The position numbers and the translations under genes were made by a program. Shown here piece by piece: positions 41,438-47,067 of a DNA stretch of 47,067 bases. The notes beneath the pieces are model-generated. The model did not search any database. It worked only from the letters and a program-made list of their open reading frames with translations, and had not been told where the DNA came from. Position 1 is the stretch's first letter; each line of letters begins with the position of its first letter. Origin of the DNA: Deltaproteobacteria bacterium (GTDB lineage: Bacteria; Desulfobacterota; Desulfobaccia; Desulfobaccales; 0-14-0-80-60-11); assembly GCA_030018495.1 (NCBI GenBank), contig JASEFS010000029.1:1-47067 (forward strand), read 5' to 3'.

Positions 41438-41626
41438 ATGAAACCCGAATCCCCCACACTTGAGAAGCTATACACCCCGGAGGAAGCGGCGGCGGTGCTG
41501 AGAGTCAAGCCCCGTACTATCATGGAATGGCTGAGGCAAGGCAAGCTCAAGGGGGTTAAGTTGGGCGGCAAGCTGTGGCGGATACGGGAGGCGGACTTGA
41601 GGGCATTCATTGAGCAAGGGCAGTAA
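41438..41626 (+). CDS. excisionase-like helix-turn-helix protein (HTH 3)
   Basis: This 62-residue protein starts at an ATG 7 nt after AAGGA; upstream in-frame codons overlap the promoter. The HTH_17 domain reads LYTPEEAAAVLRVKPRTIME, then WLRQGKLKGVKLGGKLWRIR, ending ADLRAFIEQ. It has the best consensus of the three and lies nearest the integrase, separated by one small gene. It is the likeliest recombination directionality factor. It has its own promoter with a palindrome at the start site, suggesting autoregulation (inference). Confidence 0.87.
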   Translation: MKPESPTLEKLYTPEEAAAVLRVKPRTIMEWLRQGKLKGVKLGGKLWRIREADLRAFIEQGQ

Positions 41627-41666
41627 CCCCCACGGGGGAAAACCATATCTTTAGGAGGGTAGAGCA

Positions 41667-41972
41667 ATGCAAACCTGGACAAGAGACGAATTTGGACACC
41701 TTCACATCCCGTTTCACTTCGGCCAAATTGAGGCTGAGGACAGCCCCGGCAACTTCCGCATGGTAATCAATGGGCATCCGGCATCCCGGCCATATCCCCT
41801 GCAAGTCACTGAGGAAACCCTGAATGATCTGGCCGCTAAGATTCAGACGGGGGTGCGCTTCCTTGACTTAGGGGAGATTATCAGGCGGGTGCAAGCCGAT
41901 CTAACAGCCCCATTGCCAGAGGGTGTACAGCCGTGGCCCCCACGTCCGGCTGACAGTGAAGGGCTGCATTAA
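41667..41972 (+). CDS. hypothetical protein of the element
   Basis: This 101-residue protein starts at an ATG 7 nt after GGAGGG. It is mostly polar with alternating strand-like segments at the start (HLHIPFHFGQI, FRMVINGHPAS) and a helix near EETLNDLAAKIQTG and LGEIIRRVQADL. No family is recognised and there is no signal peptide or membrane helix. It sits between the third HTH gene and the integrase with short gaps, so it probably belongs to their operon. Confidence 0.68.
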   Translation: MQTWTRDEFGHLHIPFHFGQIEAEDSPGNFRMVINGHPASRPYPLQVTEETLNDLAAKIQTGVRFLDLGEIIRRVQADLTAPLPEGVQPWPPRPADSEGLH

Positions 41973-41982
41973 GGAGGCACAC

Positions 41983-43173
41983 ATGGGCTTATTGGTAGAG
42001 TGTCCAAAGTGCCACAGGCGTAACAGCCCCAAGGCCAGGACTTGCAGAAGTGAGGGCTGTGGCTTCAATCTGAGCAAGTATTCTGGCCGGGTCTACTGGA
42101 TTGAATGGTACAACCTGGACGGTGAACGGGAGCGGAAACGTATAGGCCCCAATAAGGAAGCGGCTGAGCAAGAGCTACGGAGTAAGCTGAGTGCCAAGGC
42201 TGAGGGGCGGCATATCAAGAAGTCTCCCGATGCCAAAACCCGCTTTAAGGCCCTGGCAGAGTGGTATATAAAGCTGCCAGAGGTAAAGGCTAAGCACAGC
42301 TATAAGCGAGACGAACAGACCCTCAAGCGGCTTCAGCCCTACCTTGGGGAGCGGCTGCTAAAGGACATTACCCCGGCCACAGTGGAAGCCTACCGGCAAA
42401 AACGGCTGAGTGAACCGTCAGGGCGATCTCCTAAGAACCTGACCTGCCCGGCCACAGTGAACCGGGAGATAGCTTGCCTCAAGACCATCTTCAATAAGGC
42501 CATAAAGGACGGTAGGGCAGAGCACAATCCCTGCCAAGGAGTGAGGATGCTCAAGGAGAATAATGAACGGGATAGGGTGCTCAGCCTTGAGGAATATGCC
42601 CGGCTTCTGGCACATTGCCCGGCGCACCTAAAGCCCGTTGTCAAGCTGGCCTATCACACCGGCATGAGACAGGGGGAGATACTCAGCCTAACGTGGGGTG
42701 AGGTTGATCTGAGAGGGGGCTTTATCCACTTGCGGCCAGAGCACTGCAAGACTAAAGAGGGTAGGGCTATCCCCCTCAGCCGGGAAATGGTAGATATGCT
42801 CAAGGCCCTACGCCAAGGGCTGCCCTTACCCCAAGTGCAGGTATTCACCTATGCAGGGCGGTGCTCAGTGGGGTCTATCAAGCGGGCTTTCGTGTCAGCC
42901 GTCAAAAAGGCCGGTATTGAGGACTTCACTTTCCATGATCTAAGGCACACAGCTATAAACAACTGGCGGTTGCAGGGTCACGACTACTTCCGTATAATGG
43001 CGGCAACCGGCCACAAAACCCTGAGTGTGTTCAAGAGATATAACACAGTGTCCAAGGAAGAGCTCAAGGCCCTGGTAGGAGGTAGTCGCCAAGGAGAGAA
43101 AACCGGAAGCGATAGACACCTATATGGACACCATGAGAATTTGGACACCAAGCAAGAGGCCGTAAGTCATTGA
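41983..43173 (+). CDS. tyrosine recombinase (integrase) with N-terminal zinc ribbon
   Basis: This 396-residue protein starts at an ATG preceded by AAGGAGG. The first 27 residues form a zinc ribbon (C7, C10, C21, C26 in CPKC and CRSEGC). An AP2-like/arm-binding region, WIEWYNLDGERERKRIG, comes next. A SAM-like core-binding domain follows (about 80-180). The catalytic domain has R229 in HTGMRQGE, HDLRH with H318 and R321, H344 in TGHKTLS and nucleophile Y353 in FKRYN. All residues are present. It adjoins the complete tRNA-Arg only 9 bp downstream and should recombine the 42-bp att core. Its last codons contain a 23-bp repeat shared with the left end. Confidence 0.95.
   Translation: MGLLVECPKCHRRNSPKARTCRSEGCGFNLSKYSGRVYWIEWYNLDGERERKRIGPNKEAAEQELRSKLSAKAEGRHIKKSPDAKTRFKALAEWYIKLPEVKAKHSYKRDEQTLKRLQPYLGERLLKDITPATVEAYRQKRLSEPSGRSPKNLTCPATVNREIACLKTIFNKAIKDGRAEHNPCQGVRMLKENNERDRVLSLEEYARLLAHCPAHLKPVVKLAYHTGMRQGEILSLTWGEVDLRGGFIHLRPEHCKTKEGRAIPLSREMVDMLKALRQGLPLPQVQVFTYAGRCSVGSIKRAFVSAVKKAGIEDFTFHDLRHTAINNWRLQGHDYFRIMAATGHKTLSVFKRYNTVSKEELKALVGGSRQGEKTGSDRHLYGHHENLDTKQEAVSH
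43113..43135. repeat. 23-bp end repeat, right copy
   Basis: This is an exact copy of 36838-36860, in the same orientation, inside the last codons of the integrase gene and about 50 bp before the right att core. A further GGACACC follows at 43143. The position fits arm-type integrase sites, but this is inference. Confidence 0.65.
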
Positions 43174-43182
43174 AATCACTAA

Positions 43183-43261
43183 GCCCCCGTAGCTCAGTAA
43201 TGGATAGAGCAACGGATTCCTAATCCGTGTGTCCCGAGTTCGAGTCTCGGCGGGGGCGCCA
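43183..43261 (+). tRNA. tRNA-Arg(CCT), reconstituted at the right att site
   Basis: The acceptor stem GCCCCCG (43183-43189) pairs with CGGGGGC (43251-43257), followed by G and an encoded CCA (43259-43261). The anticodon stem CGGAT/ATCCG encloses TTCCTAA with anticodon CCT (43219-43221), reading AGG. The T-arm contains GAGTTCGAGTC. The first 42 bases are the att core brought by the element, and the rest is original chromosome. Only 9 bp separate it from the integrase stop, so its promoter must now lie in element DNA; a weak TTGGAC-N16-TAAGTC at 43141-43168 is one candidate. Confidence 0.96.
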
Positions 43262-43414
43262 TTTGTTTGATTACAAAATTACTTCTGTACAAATCCCGCC
43301 TCGTGATTAATTTTAACGAAGACCCTGTGGTGTTTCCCGGGTGAATAAAATTATTCTTGCCCGCCGGTCGTTTCAACTCTCCGGGGCGTGAAAGGGTTCA
43401 AGGTAACGGGTGAA

Positions 43415-44686
43415 ATGGACTTTACAGTGACCAGACTGGGAGAATGCCGCGTCCCTTCGCCCATGGCCGACAACAGGTTTGTCGCAGACGACGCCCGGAT
43501 TATTTACCTCACGGCCTTGGGGGACCTCATGCCATATTTCCGGGCCTGCCAGGAGCCGCCCACCATGGAGCTGGCCGGGCCCCGGGAACGCATTTTTTTC
43601 GATCCCGCCAACCTGAAGTGCGGCATTGTCACCTGCGGCGGTTTGTGTCCGGGGGTGAATGACGTCATCCGGGCCGTCACCATGAGCCTCTTTTATCATT
43701 ACGGCGTGCGGGAAGTATACGGGTTCCGCTACGGCTTTGAGGGCTTGAGCCGGCAGCGGCAGGAGCCCATGCGCTTGACTCCCCGTTTGGTCAAATATAT
43801 CCACGAGATGGGGGGCACTTTATTGGGCACCTCCCGGGGCCCCCAAGATATCGGGGAAATGACGGACACCTTGGAGCAGTTCGGCATCGGCATCCTGTTT
43901 GCCATCGGCGGCGACGGGACCTTGCGGGGGGCCTCCGCGCTTGTCCGGGAAATTGACCGGCGGGAGTTAAAGACTGCGGTCATCGCTATTCCCAAGACCA
44001 TAGACAATGATATTTCCTATATCCAGCAGTCCTTCGGCTTTGAGACCGCGGCTTCGGAGGCCCGGCGCGCCGTGTATGCGGCCCACAGCGAGGCCGTCGG
44101 GGCGCGCGACGGCATCGGACTGGTCAAATTGATGGGCCGTGAGTCCGGCTTTATTGCGGCCTATTCGGTTCTGGCCAATCCGCTGGTAAATTTTTGCCTG
44201 GTGCCGGAGGTGCCGTTCAGGGCGGAGAAGCTCCTCAAAGCTTTGGAAAAGCGGCTGGAAGAGCGGGGCCACGCGGTGATCGTCGCCGCGGAAGGAGCAG
44301 GCCAGGATCTCCTGGAAAAAACCGGGGAGCGGGACCTCTCCGGCAACCCCAAGTTGGGGGATATCGGCTTATTCTTGCGGGAGCGGATTTTGGCGCATTT
44401 CAAACTGCTCGGCCGCGAAGTGATGCTGAAATACATTGATCCCAGCTATATTATTCGCAGTCTGCCGGCCAACGCGCATGATTCGGCTTTCTGCCTGCTC
44501 CTGGGCCAGAATGCGGTGCACGCCGGCATGGCCGGCCGCACCGATATGGTGGTGGGCCTGTGGAACCACCAGTTTACTCACCTGCCCATCAGGATGGCGG
44601 TATCAGAACGCAAGCGGCTGGACCCGAACGGCTGGATATGGAACAGTGTATTGGCCGCCACCGGGCAGCCTGCCGACCTTGTGTAA
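43415..44686 (+). CDS. pfkA: 6-phosphofructokinase (ATP-type residues with Lys124-equivalent)
   Basis: From the ATG at 43415 the protein has 423 residues; a GTG at 43388 would add nine. Phosphofructokinase motifs are VTCGGLCPGVND, AIGGDGTLRGA (GGDGT near 165-169), PKTIDNDI (near 193), GFETAASEARRA and MGRESGF. The Gly in GGDGT is typical of ATP users, whereas PKTIDND has the Lys found in PPi-dependent and group III enzymes. The ATP form is thus predicted, though the subgroup is mixed and donor use is not certain. It phosphorylates fructose 6-phosphate in glycolysis. The pyruvate kinase gene follows after 13 bp, so they form an operon. Confidence 0.88.
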   Translation: MDFTVTRLGECRVPSPMADNRFVADDARIIYLTALGDLMPYFRACQEPPTMELAGPRERIFFDPANLKCGIVTCGGLCPGVNDVIRAVTMSLFYHYGVREVYGFRYGFEGLSRQRQEPMRLTPRLVKYIHEMGGTLLGTSRGPQDIGEMTDTLEQFGIGILFAIGGDGTLRGASALVREIDRRELKTAVIAIPKTIDNDISYIQQSFGFETAASEARRAVYAAHSEAVGARDGIGLVKLMGRESGFIAAYSVLANPLVNFCLVPEVPFRAEKLLKALEKRLEERGHAVIVAAEGAGQDLLEKTGERDLSGNPKLGDIGLFLRERILAHFKLLGREVMLKYIDPSYIIRSLPANAHDSAFCLLLGQNAVHAGMAGRTDMVVGLWNHQFTHLPIRMAVSERKRLDPNGWIWNSVLAATGQPADLV

Positions 44687-44699
44687 CAAGAGGCCAATT

Positions 44700-46121
44700 A
44701 TGCCGCTTTCGGCTCATAAGACGAAAATCGTCGCCACTATCGGCCCGGCTTCCGAATCGCCGGAAATCATGGCACAGATGCTCAGGGCCGGCATGGATGT
44801 CGCGCGCCTGAATTTTTCTCACGGAGACTTTGAATATCACGCCCGGCTCATTGAGCGGTTGCGGGCCGCGGCCAAGGCCGAGGGACGGCGGCTGGCCATA
44901 TTGGCGGATATGCCCGGACCTCGCATAAGACTGGGGGAATTGGCGGCCGAGCCGCTGGAGCTCAAAGCCGGCGACCTGTTCACCCTGACTGCCGAGGAAA
45001 TCCAAGGCGATGCCCGGAGGGCTTCGGTGAGCTTTGACGCGCTCCCCCGGGTGGTGAAGGCCGGCGATACACTTTTCCTCAACGACGGCCTCATCCAGCT
45101 TGAAGTGATCGGAGTTTCGGGCAGCGAGGTGGAATCCCGGATCATCATGGGGGGAGAACTGCGCTCCCGCAAGGGGGTCAATCTCCCCGGCGTTTCTCTG
45201 GGTATCAGCGCGTTTACCGAGTGGGACCGGGAGTGCCTGGCCTTTGCCTTGGAGCAGGGCGTGGATGCAATCAGTCAGTCTTTTGTGGAGTCGGCCCGGG
45301 ACATTGTCGCGGTGCGGGAGGCAGCCGCGGCGCTCGGGCAGCAGCCCTTCATCATCGCCAAGATCGAGCGGGCCAACGCCTTGCGCCACATGGAAGGCAT
45401 CCTGGAGGAAAGCGACGGGATCATGATCGCGCGGGGGGACCTGGGGGTGGAAATCCCCATCGAACAGATTGCCGGGGTGCAGAAGGAACTAACCCGCCAG
45501 GCCAATCTGGCGGGCAAGCCGGTGATCACCGCCACCCAGATGCTGGAGTCCATGACGGACAACACCCGTCCCACCCGGGCGGAAGCCACCGACGTGGCCA
45601 ACGCGATTTTGGACGGCACCGATTGCGTCATGCTCTCCGGCGAATCAGCCGTAGGCCGTTATCCGGTGGCTGCGGTGCAGATGCTGACCAAGATCGCTGC
45701 GGCCATCGAACCTCTCCGGCCTCTATATCAGGCGGAGAAAACATTGCCGGGACCCGGCCGGGACTCCCGGGTGAGCCCCAAGGACCTGGTAACCTGGAGC
45801 GTCAAGGCCACCCTGGAGAGGACCAACCCGGCGGCTGTTTTCGTCCCCACCCGCAGCGGGGCCACCGCCCGGAGCATCGCCCGGTTCAGGCCCCAGGTGT
45901 GGATAATCGCCATCAGTTCACAGGAGTCCACCTGCCAGCGGCTCCAGTTTTCTTACGGCGTCCATCCGGTGCACGAATCGGAGCACCCCACGGACTGGAA
46001 GTCTTACGTGCGCACCTGGCTGGGCCGGCATGATATGGGCGGCGACCTGGTGGTCCTGACCGAAGGGCCTTCCTCCAAACACCCGGAGGCCAACCACCGC
46101 ATGGAGATAATTGAGCTTTAA
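44700..46121 (+). CDS. pyk: pyruvate kinase
   Basis: This 473-residue protein starts at an ATG 5 nt after AAGAGG. Motifs: TKIVATIGPAS and GMDVARLNFSHG near the N-terminus, DMPGPRIR (70-77), the catalytic lysine K221 in IIAKIER, MIARGDLGVEIP, and ITATQMLESM followed by PTRAEATDVANAILDG. The catalytic set is complete. The GPE/GPK position that governs potassium dependence is Arg75, which suggests a potassium-independent enzyme (inference). It makes pyruvate and ATP from PEP. It is encoded 13 bp after phosphofructokinase and upstream of phosphoglycerate mutase. Confidence 0.95.
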   Translation: MPLSAHKTKIVATIGPASESPEIMAQMLRAGMDVARLNFSHGDFEYHARLIERLRAAAKAEGRRLAILADMPGPRIRLGELAAEPLELKAGDLFTLTAEEIQGDARRASVSFDALPRVVKAGDTLFLNDGLIQLEVIGVSGSEVESRIIMGGELRSRKGVNLPGVSLGISAFTEWDRECLAFALEQGVDAISQSFVESARDIVAVREAAAALGQQPFIIAKIERANALRHMEGILEESDGIMIARGDLGVEIPIEQIAGVQKELTRQANLAGKPVITATQMLESMTDNTRPTRAEATDVANAILDGTDCVMLSGESAVGRYPVAAVQMLTKIAAAIEPLRPLYQAEKTLPGPGRDSRVSPKDLVTWSVKATLERTNPAAVFVPTRSGATARSIARFRPQVWIIAISSQESTCQRLQFSYGVHPVHESEHPTDWKSYVRTWLGRHDMGGDLVVLTEGPSSKHPEANHRMEIIEL

Positions 46122-46126
46122 AAGCA

Positions 46127-46149
46127 GTTTTCTGTTTTCCGTTTTCCGT
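46127..46149. repeat. 7-bp tandem repeat (GTTTTCY)x3
   Basis: Three consecutive 7-bp units GTTTTCT, GTTTTCC, GTTTTCC (46127-46147) lie between pyk and gpmA. The 7-bp period matches that of the RGTTCAA arrays elsewhere, but the unit differs. Confidence 0.8.
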
Positions 46150-46235
46150 GTGAAGGCTGTGATTGGGGAAATTTCTCAGCGTCTTGGTGTCCTTGTGGTT
46201 TTAATTTGAAAATGTTCCTATGAGGTGACGGAAAT

Positions 46236-46985
46236 ATGAAAAAGCTCGTATTGCTGCGCCACGGCGAAAGCTTGTGGAACAAGGAAAACCGCTTCACCGG
46301 CTGGATTGACGTGGGGCTGTCGGAAAAGGGCCTGGAGGAGGCCCACGAGGCCGGCCGCACCCTGGCTGAAGAAGGATTTGTCTTTGATGTGGCTTACACC
46401 AGCGTGCTCAAGCGGGCCGTCAAAACCCTGTGGGTGGCGCTGGAAGACATGGACCTCATGTGGATTCCCATTCACCATAGCTGGCGTTTAAACGAACGGC
46501 ATTACGGGGCGCTTCAGGGCCTCAACAAGACCGAGACCGTGGAAAAGCACGGCATGGAGCAGGTAAAGATCTGGCGGCGGAGCTACGACGTGCCGCCCCC
46601 GCCCCTGACACCCGATGATCCTTATTTCCCCGGCAGGGACCCGCGTTATGCCAACGTGCCTCGGGCCGAACTGCCTCTCACTGAATGTCTCAAGGACGTG
46701 GTGGCCCGTTTTCTGCCGCTGTGGCGCGAAACCATCGCACCGGCGGTCATGGACGGGCAGCGGGTGATCATCGCGGCCCACGGCAACAGTCTGCGGGCCT
46801 TGGTTAAGCATCTGGACAACATCAGCGACGACGAGATCGTGGGCCTGAATATTCCCACCGGCATTCCCCTGGTGTATGAGCTGGAAGACGACCTGCGGCC
46901 CATTCGCCATTATTACCTGGGCGACCCGGAGAAAATCCAGGCGGCCATCCAGTCGGTGGCGGATCAGTTGAAAAGAAAGAGTTAG
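46236..46985 (+). CDS. gpmA: 2,3-bisphosphoglycerate-dependent phosphoglycerate mutase
   Basis: This 249-residue protein has a perfect GAGGTGA ribosome binding site 7 nt before its ATG. The phosphohistidine motif [10 protein letters not shown] carries H9, followed by [25 protein letters not shown] contains the active-site Glu region, and the second histidine is in [10 protein letters not shown] (H182). Length is standard for the dPGM family. It interconverts 3- and 2-phosphoglycerate. It completes a three-gene glycolytic cluster with pfkA and pyk, though the 114-bp gap with tandem repeats leaves room for its own promoter. Confidence 0.96.
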   Translation: MKKLVLLRHGESLWNKENRFTGWIDVGLSEKGLEEAHEAGRTLAEEGFVFDVAYTSVLKRAVKTLWVALEDMDLMWIPIHHSWRLNERHYGALQGLNKTETVEKHGMEQVKIWRRSYDVPPPPLTPDDPYFPGRDPRYANVPRAELPLTECLKDVVARFLPLWRETIAPAVMDGQRVIIAAHGNSLRALVKHLDNISDDEIVGLNIPTGIPLVYELEDDLRPIRHYYLGDPEKIQAAIQSVADQLKRKS

Positions 46986-47020
46986 TTCAAGGTCCAAGGT
47001 TCAAAGTTCAAGGTTGAGAC
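46985..47020. repeat. 7-bp tandem repeat (RGTYCAA) with GGTTGAGA tail, second copy
   Basis: Degenerate 7-bp units (AGTTCAA, GGTCCAA, GGTTCAA, AGTTCAA) end in GGTTGAGACCTCTGCGAAA. The same unit and tail occur at 32497-32530, and the complement of the tail motif occurs near 7943-7960. The sequence to the window end (47067) shows no gene. Confidence 0.8.
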
Positions 47021-47067
47021 CTCTGCGAAACAAAGGTCTATAAATAGATGCTGTGCTGCATGGTATT

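Larger units (their letters stand above)
36687..43224 (+). mobile_element. 6.5-kb integrative element in tRNA-Arg(CCT), satellite-like
   Basis: The element is bounded by a perfect 42-bp direct repeat (36687-36728 and 43183-43224) equal to the tRNA-Arg 5' end through the anticodon loop. It carries a tyrosine recombinase at the right end beside the intact tRNA, three excisionase-like HTH genes, a phage internal-virion-like gene, a Cys-rich protein, RNase H and a PrimPol-like protein, all on the plus strand. It has an AT-rich repeat cluster in the middle and a shared 23-bp repeat near both ends. There are no capsid, tail, terminase or helicase genes. Size and content fit a phage satellite or cryptic integrative element. 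Confidence 0.88.

Overview
The window looks like a chromosomal segment of a Gram-negative bacterium. It has an outer-membrane LPS pathway (lptD, hldE, ugd), a flagellar filament cluster with a textbook sigma-28 promoter, and many two-component genes with sigma-54 dependent NtrC-type regulators. High GC and the mix of families suggest a deltaproteobacterial (Desulfobacterota) lineage, possibly near the sulfate-reducing or syntrophic groups. That placement is inferred from gene content, not from a search.

Layout. 1-5.3 kb: tRNA-Ser(GCT), two small exported or membrane proteins, then a minus-strand signalling block. A histidine kinase and NtrC-type regulator (5337-2432) face a consensus sigma-54 promoter (2191-2207) that drives two stand-alone receiver proteins; the second has lost its phosphoacceptor. 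5.5-12 kb: an MFS transporter, a methyltransferase-like hypothetical gene whose 3' end sits in a fresh 339-bp tandem duplication, a secreted TPR protein, a PAP2 lipoprotein phosphatase and an SDR/DUF2867 protein. 12-15.4 kb: fliS, fliD and fliC. 15.5-22 kb: a DHH phosphoesterase, a three-gene phosphorelay-like operon without a DNA-binding output, a formyltransferase and an MscS channel.

22-31 kb is a coherent, apparently undescribed module. A Cache-type histidine kinase and NtrC-family regulator are followed by a near-consensus sigma-54 promoter (25819-25835). That promoter precedes two overlapping paralogous small genes of unknown family, glutamate dehydrogenase, and (behind a second candidate sigma-54 site) a KaiC-like/PEP-synthase ATP-grasp chimera without the phosphohistidine domain. 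31-36.3 kb: hldE, ugd and lptD on the minus strand.

36.7-43.2 kb is a 6.5-kb integrated element bounded by a perfect 42-bp repeat of the 5' half of tRNA-Arg(CCT). It encodes a zinc-ribbon tyrosine recombinase, three excisionase-like HTH proteins, a phage internal-virion-like protein, a Cys-rich protein, RNase H, and a PrimPol-like protein in which all three recognised catalytic motifs are substituted. It also carries an iteron-like repeat cluster. It resembles a compact phage satellite or cryptic integrative element. Integration separated the tRNA from its strong native promoter, which now faces a 5' tRNA half followed by a perfect hairpin.

43.4-47 kb: a glycolytic cluster of 6-phosphofructokinase, pyruvate kinase and phosphoglycerate mutase. 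Several intergenic spaces hold dispersed repeats (7-bp tandem repeats and a hairpin family).
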